Notes under the pieces: generated by a model
The model's input: only the letters and a program-made list of their open reading frames with translations
What the model was told of the DNA's origin: nothing
The model's database searches: none
Program-made: the position numbers and the translations under genes
Source: Knoellia sinensis KCTC 19936
GTDB taxonomy: Bacteria; Actinomycetota; Actinomycetes; Actinomycetales; Dermatophilaceae
Direction: 5' to 3'
Length of the DNA stretch: 64,000 nucleotides
Assembly (NCBI RefSeq): GCF_000768705.1
Contig: NZ_AVPJ01000012.1
Span: forward strand, 42,467 to 106,466
Shown: piece after piece, positions 17,918 through 27,821 of the stretch
Layout of the letters: each line of letters opens with the position of its first letter
Position numbering within the stretch: position 1 is the first letter of the stretch

Positions 17918-20166
17918 GCACCACCGAGACGGAGCGCGACACCCGCCGCCCGGAAGCCCCGTCTGACGCGGGAGGCGTGGGGGACAGCGCTCCTCGACCG
18001 GACGGCATACTCAAGGTCAGTGGCGAATTCGCCTACGGCAGCGACCTCTGGATGGCCGACATGCTGTGGGGCACGACCCTGCGCAGTCCACACCCCCATG
18101 CCCGCATCGCGCGTATCGACCTTTCCGAGGCGCTCGCCGTTCCCGGTGTGTATGCCGTCCTCACCAGTTCCGATGTCCCCGGCACCAACCTTTATGGGCT
18201 CGAACACGCGGACCAGCCGGTACTGGCATCGGACGTCGTGCGCTACGAGGGCGAGCCGGTGGCCGTCGTGGCAGCCGACCATCCGGAGACCGCGCGCCGG
18301 GCGGCCGGGCGGATCCGCGTCGACTACGAAGTGCTCGACCCGGTCACGGACGCACGAACAGCCCTGCAGGACAACGCTCCTCGCCTGCACCCCGATGGCA
18401 ACCTCGTGCGGCACCTCAAGATCCGAACCGGCGACCCGGAGCCGACTGCCGAGGTCGTCGTCACCGGCGAGTTCGAGGTCGGAATGCAGGACCAGGCCTT
18501 CCTCGGACCGGAGTCCGGCATGGCGATCCCGGACGGTGAGGGCGGCGTCGACCTGCACGTCGCGACGCAGTGGTTGCACGCCGACCAGGCGCAGGTCTGC
18601 ACGGCGCTGGGGCTGAGGCCAGACCAAGTGCGGCTCTCCCTCGCCGGTGTCGGCGGTGCGTTCGGCGGGCGCGAGGACCTCTCGATGCACATCCACGCGT
18701 GCCTGCTCGCGCTGCACACGGGTCGTCCGGTGAAGATGGTCTACAGCCGCGAGGAGTCGTTCTTCGGGCACGTGCACCGGCACCCTGCGTTGTTGCACTA
18801 CGAGTTCGGGGCGGATCGGACGGGGCAACTGGTCTATGCCAGGGCGGAGACCTGGCTCGACGGCGGTGCCTACGCGTCGAGCACCGGTGCGGTCGTGGGC
18901 AATGCGGCGACGCTGGGCCTTGGGCCCTATGTCATTCCCTCGATCCGGATGGACTGCTGGGGCGCCTACACCAACAACCCGCCGTGCGGGGCGATGCGTG
19001 GGTTCGGCGCGACCCAGGCCGCGTTCGCCTACGAGGCGATGATGGACCGGATGGCGGCCGCCCTCGAGATGGACCCGGTCGAGTTCCGGGTCCGCAACGC
19101 CATGGCCGAGGGGTCGCACGCCGCCACCGGCCAGCTCATCGACAGCGCTGCACCCGTCGCCGAACTCCTCGAACGGGTCCGCGACCTGCCGATGCCTGGC
19201 CCGCTGTCGACGTCCGGCGACGGTGTCACCGACCTGCGCGAACTCCCCGGTGGCGTCTCGAACACCACGCACGGCGAAGCGGTTCGCCGCGGCGTGGGCT
19301 ATGGCGTGGGCATCAAGAACGTCGGCTTCTCAATGGGCTTCGACGACTTCTCGACCGTGGCGGTGCGGCTCGAACTCGTCGGCGGTGAGCCCACAGCGAC
19401 CGTTCACACCGCAGCCGCCGAGGTCGGGCAGGGGCTCGTCACGGTGATGCAGCAGATCTGTCGGACCGAGCTGGGGGTCGAGCGGGTCGTCATTGCACCG
19501 ATCGACACGGCCATCGGTGGAGCCGGGTCGACATCGGCTTCACGCCAGACCTATGTCACGGGCGGCGCCACCCAGGAAGCCTGCCGACGGGTGCGCGCCC
19601 GCCTCCCGGAAGGTGGCCCGGGGGCCTTGGGGGACACCGTGATCGAGGAGACCGTCGAGTGGCGGCACCGCCCCACCCATCCCGTGGACCCGGAGACCGG
19701 GCAGGGTGATGCGCACGTCCAGTTCGCCTTCGCGGCCCACCGTGCGGTCGTCGACGTCGACGTCGAACTGGGCCTCGTCAAGGTCGTCGAGCTCGCCTGT
19801 GCCCAGGACGTCGGCCGTGCCATGAACCCTGACGCCGTGATCGGGCAGATCCATGGCGGGGCCGTGCAGGGGCTTGGTCTCGCGGTCATGGAGGAGATCC
19901 AGATCGAGGACGGACACATCCGCAACCCGTCCTTCACGGACTACCTCATCCCGACGATCCTCGACACACCTTCGATGCCGGTCGACGTCCTCGAATACCC
20001 AGATCCCCACGCGCCCTATGGGCTGCGTGGGGTGGGGGAGCCCCCGAACATCTCGTCGGGGCCGGCGATCGTCGCGGCGATCCGGGCGGCTACCGGGCTC
20101 GACCTGAGTCGAGTCCCGGTGCGCCCGGAACACCTCACCCGTCAGCTGTGGGGCGGAAGCCCCTGA
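17914..20166 (+). CDS. Xanthine-dehydrogenase-type molybdopterin-binding subunit
   Basis: The 750-residue protein has the Ald_Xan_dh N-terminal domain (about 25-150) and the molybdopterin-binding domain. It shows GGAFGGRED near residue 250 and [12 protein letters not shown] near 355, and the catalytic glutamate sits in GVGEPP (Glu709). The RGFG loop, in place of the Cys-containing loop of CO dehydrogenases, favours a purine- or aldehyde-oxidising enzyme. Substrate cannot be fixed from sequence. Its last 32 bases overlap the convergent copA gene. No cofactor-insertion factor (XdhC) or purine transporter lies within this window. Confidence 0.92.
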   Translation: MSTTETERDTRRPEAPSDAGGVGDSAPRPDGILKVSGEFAYGSDLWMADMLWGTTLRSPHPHARIARIDLSEALAVPGVYAVLTSSDVPGTNLYGLEHADQPVLASDVVRYEGEPVAVVAADHPETARRAAGRIRVDYEVLDPVTDARTALQDNAPRLHPDGNLVRHLKIRTGDPEPTAEVVVTGEFEVGMQDQAFLGPESGMAIPDGEGGVDLHVATQWLHADQAQVCTALGLRPDQVRLSLAGVGGAFGGREDLSMHIHACLLALHTGRPVKMVYSREESFFGHVHRHPALLHYEFGADRTGQLVYARAETWLDGGAYASSTGAVVGNAATLGLGPYVIPSIRMDCWGAYTNNPPCGAMRGFGATQAAFAYEAMMDRMAAALEMDPVEFRVRNAMAEGSHAATGQLIDSAAPVAELLERVRDLPMPGPLSTSGDGVTDLRELPGGVSNTTHGEAVRRGVGYGVGIKNVGFSMGFDDFSTVAVRLELVGGEPTATVHTAAAEVGQGLVTVMQQICRTELGVERVVIAPIDTAIGGAGSTSASRQTYVTGGATQEACRRVRARLPEGGPGALGDTVIEETVEWRHRPTHPVDPETGQGDAHVQFAFAAHRAVVDVDVELGLVKVVELACAQDVGRAMNPDAVIGQIHGGAVQGLGLAVMEEIQIEDGHIRNPSFTDYLIPTILDTPSMPVDVLEYPDPHAPYGLRGVGEPPNISSGPAIVAAIRAATGLDLSRVPVRPEHLTRQLWGGSP

Positions 20167-22432
20167 GCCGCAGGCTGTTCGTCACGACGAACACCGACGA
20201 CAGCGCCATCGCGGCGCCGGCGAGCATCGGGTTGAGCAGGCCGGCCGCGGCGATCGGGATGGCCGCGACGTTGTAGCCGAACGCCCAGAACAGGTTGCTC
20301 TTGATCGTCGACAGCGTGCGTCGTGCCAGCCGGATGGCGTCGGGCGCGACCCGTAGGTCACCGCGGACGAGCGTGAGGTCGCTCGCTTCGATGGCGACGT
20401 CGGTGCCGGTGCCCATGGCCATGCCGAGGTCTGCGGTCGCGAGGGCCGCGGCGTCGTTGACCCCGTCGCCGACCATGGCGACGACCTTGCCCTCGCCCTG
20501 CAGGCGTTGCACGACCGACACCTTGTCGGCGGGCATGACGTCGGCGATGACGTTGTCGGGGTCGATGCCCACCTCGGCCGCGACCGTGCGTGCTGCTTCG
20601 GCGTTGTCTCCCGTGAGCAGCCACGGCGTCAGCCCGAGCTCGCGAAGTCGCGAGATCGCCTGTGCGGACGTGGCCTTCACGGTGTCGGAGACGGTGAGGA
20701 TGCCGCGTGCCTTGCCGTCCCAGCCGATCACGACCGGCGTGGCGCCGGTGTTGCGGGCAGCTGAGAGTGCTGCCTCGAGTTCTGGGCCAAGGTCGATCGA
20801 CCAGTCACTCAGCAGCTTGGGACGGCCGATGACCGCGGCGTGACCATCCACGACACCCTGGACACCCAGGCCGTCGACGCTCTCGAAGCCCTCGACGCGA
20901 GCGAGTTCCAGCCCGGACTCCGTGGCACCGGCCACGATTGCCCGTGCGATGGGGTGCTCTGAGCCGTGCTCGAGCGCCGCAGCGAGCCGCAGCACCTCGT
21001 CGCGGTCCTCACCCGGTGCGGCGACGACGTCCCGCAGGCTCATCTCACCCGTGGTCACCGTGCCGGTCTTGTCGAGTACGACGGTGTCGACCTTGCGGGT
21101 CGACTCGAGGACCTCGGGACCCTTGATGAGGATGCCGAGCTGGGCTCCACGGCCCGTGCCCACCATGAGCGCGGTCGGCGTCGCCAGTCCCAGGGCGCAG
21201 GGGCAGGCAATGATCAACACGGAGATCGCGGCGGTCAGGGCGGCGGTCCAGCCGCCACCCGTGCCGAGCCAGAAGCCCAGCGTTCCCACGGCCAGGGCGA
21301 TGACGATCGGCACGAAGACACCGGAGATCCGGTCGGCGAGGCGCTGGACCTCGGCCTTGCCGTTCTGGGCGTCCTCGACGAGCCGCGCCATTTGGGCCAG
21401 CTGGGTGTCCCCGCCGACGCGGGTGGCGCGGACGAGCAGACGACCGCCCGAGTTCACGGTGGCGCCGACGACGGCGTCACCGACGCCGACCTCGACCGGA
21501 ACGGACTCGCCCGTGAGCATCGAGGCGTCGACTGCTGACGACCCCTCGACGACGACGCCGTCGGTGGCGACCTTCTCACCGGGGCGGACGACGAACTCGT
21601 CGCCCACGGCCAGCTGGTCGACGGGGATCCGCACCTCGGCACCGTCGCGGATGACCGCAACGTCCTTGGCGCCCATTTCGAGCAGGGCTCGCAGGGCTGC
21701 ACCGGAGCGACGCTTGGCGCGCGCCTCGGCGTAGCGCCCGGCGAGCAGGAACGTCGCTACTCCGGCTGCTGCCTCGAGATAGATGTTGCCGGCGCCGTCG
21801 CTGCGCTCGATCGTGATCCGGAACGGGTGGGTCATGCCCGGCGTCCCAGCGGTGCCGAGGAACAGGGCATAGAGAGACCAGCCGAACGCCGCGAGCGTGC
21901 CGACCGAGATGAGCGTGTCCATCGTCGTCGCGCCGTGACGCAGGTTGGTCCAGGCCGCCTTGTGGAACGGCCAGGCCCCCCAGACCACGACGGGCGCCGC
22001 GAGGACGAGCGACAGCCACTGCCAGTAGGTGAACTGCAGCGCCGGGATCATCGCCATCGCGATCACCGGCACGGTCAGCACCGTGGAGATGATGAGCCGG
22101 TCACGCAACGCCTTGGTCGGGTCGTCCGCAAGGCCGCCGTCCCCGTCCGCAGCCCCGGCCGAAGCGCGAGGTGCGTCAGGAGCGGGAGGCAGCTGTGCGG
22201 CATACCCGGCCTGTTCGACGGCGGTGAGCAGATCGTCAGTGGAGATGCTCTCCGGGAAGGCGACCTTCGCCTTCTCGGTGGAGTAGTTGACCGTTGCCGT
22301 GACGCCATCGAGCTTGTTGAGCTTGCGCTCGATCCGGTTGGCGCACGAGGCGCAGGTCATGCCGGTGATCTCGAGTTCGACGCTCTCCGTGCGTGCCGCC
22401 TCGGCGGGCGAGATGTCAGTGCCCGTGGCCAT
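20135..22432 (-). CDS. copA: Copper-exporting P1B-type ATPase
   Basis: The 765-residue protein has an N-terminal HMA domain with GMTCASC (Cys27, Cys30). The actuator domain has TGES (307-310), the sixth transmembrane segment carries Cys410-Pro-Cys412, the phosphorylation loop is DKTGT (Asp454), and the nucleotide domain has SEHP and the hinge GDGVND. The CPC motif and HMA domain define a Cu(I) exporter in the cytoplasmic membrane. It is the last gene of the csoR-copZ-accessory-copA operon and overlaps the upstream gene by 17 bases. Its 3' end overlaps the molybdenum subunit gene, convergent. Confidence 0.95.
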   Translation of the reverse strand: MATGTDISPAEAARTESVELEITGMTCASCANRIERKLNKLDGVTATVNYSTEKAKVAFPESISTDDLLTAVEQAGYAAQLPPAPDAPRASAGAADGDGGLADDPTKALRDRLIISTVLTVPVIAMAMIPALQFTYWQWLSLVLAAPVVVWGAWPFHKAAWTNLRHGATTMDTLISVGTLAAFGWSLYALFLGTAGTPGMTHPFRITIERSDGAGNIYLEAAAGVATFLLAGRYAEARAKRRSGAALRALLEMGAKDVAVIRDGAEVRIPVDQLAVGDEFVVRPGEKVATDGVVVEGSSAVDASMLTGESVPVEVGVGDAVVGATVNSGGRLLVRATRVGGDTQLAQMARLVEDAQNGKAEVQRLADRISGVFVPIVIALAVGTLGFWLGTGGGWTAALTAAISVLIIACPCALGLATPTALMVGTGRGAQLGILIKGPEVLESTRKVDTVVLDKTGTVTTGEMSLRDVVAAPGEDRDEVLRLAAALEHGSEHPIARAIVAGATESGLELARVEGFESVDGLGVQGVVDGHAAVIGRPKLLSDWSIDLGPELEAALSAARNTGATPVVIGWDGKARGILTVSDTVKATSAQAISRLRELGLTPWLLTGDNAEAARTVAAEVGIDPDNVIADVMPADKVSVVQRLQGEGKVVAMVGDGVNDAAALATADLGMAMGTGTDVAIEASDLTLVRGDLRVAPDAIRLARRTLSTIKSNLFWAFGYNVAAIPIAAAGLLNPMLAGAAMALSSVFVVTNSLRLRGFRPTADG

Positions 22433-23408
22433 TGCTGCCTCCGATCGGTTCGCCTGCGGTCAGCTTGAACGCGGCGGTGCGGACGACTCCCTCGTGCTGG
22501 AAGTCCAGGAACAGGCGGTAGGTGCCGGCGCTCGGGACCGACGTGCCGAACGTGATGTCGGGACCGGGCTTGGTGGTCCCGTCACCGGGTTCCCCAGTCG
22601 GGTGGACGTGCAGGTAGGCGAGGTCGCCGCTCCGCAGCGCCACCAGGTGACCGAACGCCCCGAGGTAGGGGTCGAGATCGGTGACCGGCTGGCCCCCGCG
22701 GCTCACCGAGAGGGTGAGGTCGGAGTCGGAGCCGGGCGCGAGGTCGCCCTTGAGCGTGACGGTGTAGTCGTCGACCGTCGCGGTGCGCACGTCTCCGGTC
22801 GGAGCCGCGACGGGCTGGTAGTCACCAGCCACCGAGACGTCCGCGCCGAGGGTCAGTGGCTCCGCTCCGGACGGTGCCGTGTCGGCGAAGACCCGCCACG
22901 TTCCCGGTGTCAGCGCGAGATCCGTCGACCACGTGCCATCGGCGGCGCGGGTCGGGTGGACGTGCTGGAAGCCGGAGAAGTCGCGTCGCACCGCGATGAG
23001 GTGCAGCTCCTTCTCGTGCTCGACCTCGTATGCCGTGACCGGCCTTCCGTCCGGACCCTCGACGACGAAGTCGAGTCGGGTCTTCGGACCGGCAGCCAGG
23101 GTGTCGTGGGCGAGGCGCAGTGAGTAGCCGTCCTGCGAGACCTGGAGCCCGCCGGGGAGGGAAGCGGCATGGGCGTCGCCGCCCTCCGCCTTCTCACCGG
23201 ACGCCGTCGGCTCGGAGGAGCCGCCGTGCCCGTGGCCGGCTGCCTCACCCGTGCCCGACCCGCCGCTCGCGTTCGCGGGGGTCGTGTTGACCGGGCCGAA
23301 GGCCTGCCCGGCAGCAAGGGTGATGCCAAAGACCGTGGCCAGCGCCGCGATGAACCCGATGACCCGAACCGGTGTGCTCATCGAGTCGAGGCTCATGCGG
23401 GGGCTCAT
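22416..23408 (-). CDS. Membrane-anchored His-rich copper-operon accessory protein
   Basis: The 330-residue protein has one N-terminal hydrophobic segment (about 12-38), then a Gly/His/Ser-rich stretch ([12 protein letters not shown]) and two beta-rich repeats each with a His pair: [18 protein letters not shown] and [20 protein letters not shown]. The C-terminus ends in SNGHGH. The paired repeats suggest an Ig-like extracytoplasmic fold, and the histidines may bind copper. It starts in an ATGA overlap with copZ and overlaps copA, so it is part of the copper operon. The function as a periplasm-side copper binder is inference. Confidence 0.8.
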   Translation of the reverse strand: MSPRMSLDSMSTPVRVIGFIAALATVFGITLAAGQAFGPVNTTPANASGGSGTGEAAGHGHGGSSEPTASGEKAEGGDAHAASLPGGLQVSQDGYSLRLAHDTLAAGPKTRLDFVVEGPDGRPVTAYEVEHEKELHLIAVRRDFSGFQHVHPTRAADGTWSTDLALTPGTWRVFADTAPSGAEPLTLGADVSVAGDYQPVAAPTGDVRTATVDDYTVTLKGDLAPGSDSDLTLSVSRGGQPVTDLDPYLGAFGHLVALRSGDLAYLHVHPTGEPGDGTTKPGPDITFGTSVPSAGTYRLFLDFQHEGVVRTAAFKLTAGEPIGGSNGHGH

Positions 23409-23614
23409 GCCAGGGCGTAGCCGGCTTCCTCGACGGCGACGCGCACGGCGTCGTCCTCGAGCGGCGTGCTGCTGGTGACGGTGACCGAACCGGTGGCGAG
23501 GTCGACGTCAACGTTCTCGACGCCGGAGATCTCGCTGATCTCCTCGGTGACGGAGGAGACGCAGTGGCCGCAGGTCATGCCGGTGACGGTGAAGTTCGTG
23601 GTGGAGGTGCTCAT
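23405..23614 (-). CDS. copZ: Copper chaperone with HMA domain
   Basis: The 69-residue protein is a single HMA domain with the metal site GMTCGHC (Cys15, Cys18). CopZ proteins carry Cu(I) to the exporter CopA and to the regulator CsoR. It overlaps the next gene by ATGA and lies 107 bases downstream of csoR. Confidence 0.93.
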   Translation of the reverse strand: MSTSTTNFTVTGMTCGHCVSSVTEEISEISGVENVDVDLATGSVTVTSSTPLEDDAVRVAVEEAGYALA

Positions 23615-23721
23615 GGTGATTCCTTCTCTCTTTCATCTCGCCTCGCTGGCATGAGGGAACGCTGGAGCGTCCCTGCAGGCTCACGAGGCCTGGGTGGGTT
23701 GGGTGTGGTGTGTGGGATGCG

Positions 23722-24030
23722 TCAGGACTTGACGAGGCGGGCGATCGCGTCGCTCGCCTCCTTGAGCTTGGCGTCGGCCTCGGGCCCGCCCTGGCGCGCG
23801 GCGTCGGCGACGCAGTGGCTCATGTGCTCGTCGAGCAGGCCGAGGGCGACCGACTGCAGGGCCTTCGTCATGGCGGAGACCTGCGTGAGGATGTCGATGC
23901 AGTACTTCTCCTCGTCGACCATCTTCTGCAGGCCGCGGGCCTGGCCCTCGATCCGGCGCAGCCGCTTGAGGTAGTCCTCCTTGTGGCCGCTCGCGATGTA
24001 GGAGTGCTGGTGACCCTCGTGCTCGTTCAT
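23722..24030 (-). CDS. csoR: Copper-sensing transcriptional repressor CsoR
   Basis: The 102-residue helical protein has Cys44, His69 and Cys73, the same spacing as the Cu(I) site of Mycobacterium CsoR (25 and 4 residues). The His-rich N-terminus (MNEHEGHQH) may also bind metal. CsoR binds an operator in the absence of Cu(I) and releases it when copper is bound. A matching operator lies immediately upstream, so autoregulation of the whole cop operon is expected. Confidence 0.94.
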   Translation of the reverse strand: MNEHEGHQHSYIASGHKEDYLKRLRRIEGQARGLQKMVDEEKYCIDILTQVSAMTKALQSVALGLLDEHMSHCVADAARQGGPEADAKLKEASDAIARLVKS

Positions 24031-24041
24031 GGCTCGATACT

Positions 24042-24058
24042 ATACCCCCCTTGGGTAT
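24042..24058. promoter_or_regulatory. CsoR operator upstream of csoR
   Basis: The pseudo-palindrome TATACCCCCTTGGGTAT lies 12 bases upstream of the csoR start. It matches the known CsoR box type, TATACCCC...GGGGTATA, with a G/C-tract dyad. It likely overlaps the operon promoter. Confidence 0.85.
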
Positions 24059-24081
24059 CTGTCGAGCCCACCCCAGTCAGA

Positions 24082-24137
24082 ACGCGGAAGTCGTCGAATG
24101 ACGCGGCAATATCCGCGACACCCGACGACTTCCGCGT
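24082..24137. repeat. Nested palindromic element between csoR and the pirin gene
   Basis: Perfect 15-base outer arms ACGCGGAAGTCGTCG (24082-24096 with 24123-24137) enclose an inner GCGG-N6-CCGC hairpin. It could terminate the pirin transcript, but the nested form resembles the other intergenic palindromes here. Confidence 0.75.
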
Positions 24138-24171
24138 CCTCGGCTGAGAGCGTCCGTGCAGGACGCGCGAA

Positions 24172-25092
24172 TCAGTGGCGACCGTGGCGGGTGCGGCTGC
24201 GAAGGCGACCACCCGGCAACTCGGGCGCGGGTAGCCAACGGAGCCGGCCGGCATACCCGTCGACCTCACCGAAGCGCTCCGCGCGCGCCTGCCACGCATC
24301 GCGGAAGGCGACGATCTCGTCGTGGTCGCGCCCGATGAAGTTCCACCACATGACGATCGCTTCCTCATAGGGCGTCCCACCGAGCAGCACGGCCCGCGTC
24401 CCCTCGATCGCCTCGATCGTGAGCTCGGTCAGCCCCGCGTCGACGATGCCGAGGTCGCCGCGCTCCAGGGCCGTCCCGTTGAACGTCACCTTGCCCGTGT
24501 CGACGAGAACACCGTGCTCGTATGCCGTGTCGACCGGCACCGTCCACACCGCACCTTCGTCGAGCGTCACCTCCACCCCGAGCAGCGGTGTGCGGGTCCT
24601 GATCGGGGACGAGTGCTCGCCCAGGGTCCCGATGAAGACCCGCCCGTTCACACCCTCGGCGAGAGGGACGGCGGGTACCGCGTGGTGCTGGAACTCGCGC
24701 TCCAGGTCGCGGTCGGCCTCGGGCAGAACCACCCAGAGCTGCACCCCGTGGAGCGTCGACGTCGCGGACGTCGAGACCTCGGAGTGGGCGATGCCGTGGC
24801 CGCTCGTCATGAGGTTGACCTCTCCGGGGCGGACGAAGGCGTGGACGCCGCCGCTGTCGTGGTGCTCAACCTCCCCCTCGAAGAGCCAGCTCACCGTCTG
24901 GAGCCCGGTGTGCGGGTGTGGCGGCACGTCCATGCCGCCGGTCGACGCGACGTCGTCAGGCCCGTAGTGGTCCACGAAGCACCACGCCCCGATGAACGAC
25001 CGGTCGCGGTGCGGGAGGGTGCGACGCACGGTCATGGCGCGGGGGCCACCGAGCGGGACCTCGCGTGGGGTGAGGACGTGGACTTCGGTCAC
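24172..25092 (-). CDS. Pirin family protein
   Basis: The 306-residue bicupin has the pirin signature in the first cupin: PPHPHTGLQTVSW and HHDSGG, with a following SGHGIAHSE, giving the His/Glu metal site. Pirins bind iron and act as redox-sensitive regulators or quercetinase-like enzymes. The GTG at 25092 after GGGAGG matches the usual family start; a TTG at 25131 would add 13 residues and overlap the divergent gene. It is monocistronic and divergent from a small acetyltransferase. Confidence 0.88.
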   Translation of the reverse strand: MTEVHVLTPREVPLGGPRAMTVRRTLPHRDRSFIGAWCFVDHYGPDDVASTGGMDVPPHPHTGLQTVSWLFEGEVEHHDSGGVHAFVRPGEVNLMTSGHGIAHSEVSTSATSTLHGVQLWVVLPEADRDLEREFQHHAVPAVPLAEGVNGRVFIGTLGEHSSPIRTRTPLLGVEVTLDEGAVWTVPVDTAYEHGVLVDTGKVTFNGTALERGDLGIVDAGLTELTIEAIEGTRAVLLGGTPYEEAIVMWWNFIGRDHDEIVAFRDAWQARAERFGEVDGYAGRLRWLPAPELPGGRLRSRTRHGRH

Positions 25093-25133
25093 GGCAGGCC
25101 TCCCGGCGTCGTCGGTGTGATCTGATGTCAAGC

Positions 25134-25436
25134 ATGGCTGACAACGCTGGAAACGTGGTCGTGACGAACCATCCCGAGCGACTTCGCTACGAAGCGCACC
25201 TCGACGGCGAGCTCGCGGGCTTCGCCGCCTACCGTCTCGACGAGGGCCGGATCACCTTCACCCACACCGAGGTCGACTCGGCTTTCGAGGGCAAGGGAGT
25301 CGGCTCGTCGCTGGCCCGCGGCGCCCTCGACGACGTGCGCGCCAACGGTGAACTCAAGGTGCTGCCGCTGTGCCCGTTCATCAAGGGCTGGATCGCCAAG
25401 CACGAGGACTACCAGGACCTCCTCATCGCGCACTGA
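25134..25436 (+). CDS. Small GNAT-like N-acetyltransferase (YjdJ/Acetyltransf_CG type)
   Basis: The 100-residue protein has YEAHLDGELAGFAAYRL, then AFEGKGVGSSLARGALD (acetyl-CoA loop GKGVGSSL), and ends LPLCPFIKGWIAKHEDY. This is the compact GNAT-related family PF14542. Members are about 95 residues and probably acetylate an unknown small target. The ATG at 25134 has a weak ribosome site. Confidence 0.88.
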   Translation: MADNAGNVVVTNHPERLRYEAHLDGELAGFAAYRLDEGRITFTHTEVDSAFEGKGVGSSLARGALDDVRANGELKVLPLCPFIKGWIAKHEDYQDLLIAH

Positions 25437-25438
25437 CG

Positions 25439-25951
25439 CTAGGCGCCCGGCGGGCCTACGCCCCCAAGTGGCTTCTGGAACAGCGCCACGTCCTGCCAAG
25501 CGCCCTGCTTCCAGCCGATGCGTCGATAGGTGCCGACCGGCTCGAACCCCACCGCCCGGTGCAGTGCGACGCTCGCGTCGTTGGGCAGGGTCACGCCGCC
25601 ACATGCCATGCGCATGCCCAGCTCCTCGAGTCGCTGGAGCAGCGCGGCATACAGGTGTCGGCCGAGTCCGCCGCCGCGGGAGGCCCGGTCGAGGTAGACG
25701 CTGACCTCGCACGAGTACCGATATGCCGCACGGGCCTTGAATGGCACGCCGTAGGCATAGCCGACGATCTCGCCGTCGCGTTCAACAACGAGCCACGTAT
25801 GCCGAACCTGTGCGTTAGCGATGCGGGTCGCCATCTCATCAGGGTTGGGTGCGATCTCCTCGAACGTCGCGGCCGTGTGCTCGACGTAGTACGCATAGAT
25901 CGCCGCGCAGGCGGCGGCATCAGCGGCCGTCGCGTCCCGGATGGTGCTCAC
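25439..25951 (-). CDS. GNAT family N-acetyltransferase (phosphinothricin-acetyltransferase-like)
   Basis: The 170-residue protein matches the PAT/Bar-like group: IYAYYVEHTAATFEE near the start, YRYSCEVSVYLDRASRGGGL in the core with the acetyl-CoA loop RGGGLG, and FEPVGTYRRIGWKQGAWQDV near the end. Members acetylate amino groups of amino acids such as methionine derivatives or phosphinothricin; substrate here is not determined. GTG is the start. The stop lies two bases from the convergent small acetyltransferase stop. Confidence 0.88.
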   Translation of the reverse strand: MSTIRDATAADAAACAAIYAYYVEHTAATFEEIAPNPDEMATRIANAQVRHTWLVVERDGEIVGYAYGVPFKARAAYRYSCEVSVYLDRASRGGGLGRHLYAALLQRLEELGMRMACGGVTLPNDASVALHRAVGFEPVGTYRRIGWKQGAWQDVALFQKPLGGVGPPGA

Positions 25952-25969
25952 GACTGACAGTGTGGACCC

Positions 25970-26749
25970 GTGCGCGACGAGCGGAAGACGTGGATCAAAT
26001 CGGTGCGCGGTGGTCCTTCGCGGTACGCCGAGTGGGAGGCGTGCGGGCTGCGTTGGCTCGGCGAGGGGTCAGCCGCCGGTGGGGCTCGCGTGGTCGAGGT
26101 CCTCGACTCGGACTCGGATGGGCTCGTCCTCGAGCGACTCGTGCCTGTCGCGCCGACCGTGGAGGCTGCCGAGGAGTTCGGATCGGCTCTCGCCGCAACC
26201 CATTCCGCCGGCGCGCCGGCCTGGGGTGCGCCACCAGAGGGTTGGGACGGGCCGGGGTGGTTCGGACCCGCTGACCGACCGTTGCCGCTCGAGTTGGGTG
26301 CGTGGTCCAGTTGGGGCGAGATGTATGCCGTCCGCCTCGCTTCCCTGACCCGACTCGCCCGCGATGGCGGCGAACTCACCGCCGATGAGGCTCGAGACGT
26401 GGACGCACTCGGGGCTCGGTGTGCCGCAGGCGAGTTCGACACGGGAGAGGCTCCCAGCCGAATCCATGGCGACCTGTGGTCCGGCAACCTCATGTGGACC
26501 GCCGACGGCGTCGTCCTCATCGATCCCGCGGCTCACGGTGGTCACCGCGAGGCCGACCTCGCCATGCTCGACCTCTTCGGTGCGCCACATCTGGAACGGA
26601 TCCACACGGCATACGACGAAGTTCGTCCACTCCAGGACGGGTGGCGAGATCGAGTCGGACTCCACCAGTTGTATCCCGTGCTGGTCCACGCCGTCCTGTT
26701 CGGAGGCGGATACGCGCGGCAGGCGATGGGCATCGTCGCTCGGCTCTGA
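25970..26749 (+). CDS. Fructosamine-kinase family protein
   Basis: The 259-residue protein has the kinase-fold catalytic loop SRIHGDLWSGN and the metal loop VVLIDPAAHGGHREADL. Both are diagnostic of the fructosamine/ketosamine-3-kinase family, which phosphorylates glycated amines and so promotes deglycation. A shortened N-lobe (AEWEACGLRWLGEG, LVLERL) is typical of actinobacterial members. The GTG start shares a short intergenic region with the divergent acetyltransferase gene. Confidence 0.87.
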   Translation: MRDERKTWIKSVRGGPSRYAEWEACGLRWLGEGSAAGGARVVEVLDSDSDGLVLERLVPVAPTVEAAEEFGSALAATHSAGAPAWGAPPEGWDGPGWFGPADRPLPLELGAWSSWGEMYAVRLASLTRLARDGGELTADEARDVDALGARCAAGEFDTGEAPSRIHGDLWSGNLMWTADGVVLIDPAAHGGHREADLAMLDLFGAPHLERIHTAYDEVRPLQDGWRDRVGLHQLYPVLVHAVLFGGGYARQAMGIVARL

Positions 26750-26808
26750 AGCGGACCGGGGAGGGGTCGCTCGCGCGCGGGGTGCGCGAACGGCATACGG
26801 TCGAAGTC

Positions 26809-27639
26809 ATGGCGACACACACCCGGCGCTGGGCGCCCGGCACCCCGTGCTGGATCGAGATCATGGTCGGAGACCTCGAACGCAGCCAGAACTTCTACCG
26901 GTCCGTCCTGGGCTGGGAGTTCGTGGACAGTGGGCCTGACTACGGCCACTACAACTTCGCGATGTTGAACGGTCGCCGGGTCGCGGGGATCTCGCCGCCG
27001 GCACCCGGCGACGACGAGTGGCCGCACGTGTGGACGACCTATCTCGCGTCCGACGAGATCGAGGCGACGGCCGAGAAGGCCGAGGCGGCAGGTGCCGAGG
27101 CACTCATGGAGCCCATGGCCGTGGGCGACCTCGCGCGGATGGGGCTGTGGCTGGACCCCACCGGAGTGGCGTTCGGCGCCTGGGACGCCCGCGAGCACAC
27201 CGGCTACGAGGCACACCACGAGCCCGGCGCGGTCGGGTGGATCGATCTCACGACGCCGAGCCTCGGGATCTCGAAGACGTTCTACGCCCATGTCTTCGGG
27301 CTGACGTTCGATGACATGGAGACGCCGGGGATGGACTATGCGATGTTCACTCCGGAAGGGGAGGACGTGCCCGTCGGTGGGATGGGCGTGCTCCAGCCGG
27401 GCGATGAGCTCGGGCAGCGGTGGTGCGTGACGTTCGAGGTCGACGATGTCGATGCGGCGTGTGATCGGGTGCGTGCTGCTGGTGGTGAGGCGCCGTCGGA
27501 GCCGTACGAGTTCGAGTCCGGGCGGATCGCGACCGTGCGGGGGCCGGACGGTGAGGAGTTCACGCTGCTGACTCCCGCGCCGACACCCGAGGATCCTGAG
27601 GACCCGTCGGCTGACGACGAGAACTTCCGCTGGTTGTAG
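26809..27639 (+). CDS. Protein with two VOC (glyoxalase-like) domains
   Basis: The 276-residue protein contains two VOC modules in tandem: CWIEIMVGDLERSQNFYRSV at about 14-130, and GWIDLTTPSLGISKTFYAHV at about 142-262. Two modules in one chain can form the complete metal site without dimerisation. Actinobacterial homologs are often annotated as hydroxylase or CFP-30B-like proteins. The ATG at 26809 is used; the longer frame reads back through the preceding kinase gene. An acidic Pro-rich tail follows. Confidence 0.86.
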   Translation: MATHTRRWAPGTPCWIEIMVGDLERSQNFYRSVLGWEFVDSGPDYGHYNFAMLNGRRVAGISPPAPGDDEWPHVWTTYLASDEIEATAEKAEAAGAEALMEPMAVGDLARMGLWLDPTGVAFGAWDAREHTGYEAHHEPGAVGWIDLTTPSLGISKTFYAHVFGLTFDDMETPGMDYAMFTPEGEDVPVGGMGVLQPGDELGQRWCVTFEVDDVDAACDRVRAAGGEAPSEPYEFESGRIATVRGPDGEEFTLLTPAPTPEDPEDPSADDENFRWL

Positions 27640-27821
27640 GGCTCCGTGGGTGCCCCGTCGCGTGACCCGGGACGTGCGTCGGTCCGGAGGGATGTGCGCG
27701 CAAGCCCTGCGAGGTGCGCTGATCGGGGAACGGGCGCGCACAGACTGGAGGGCCGCTAGCGCGTCGCGGGCCACGCGAGGGGCACGCACCCCGGACCACG
27801 CCATGGGGCAGCCCTCGCTGG

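Noticed and set aside
27640..27821. Terminator between the VOC and ABC-F genes
   Set aside because: Only weak, widely spaced inverted arms (GTGCGCGC with GCGCGCAC) are visible, not enough to call a hairpin.
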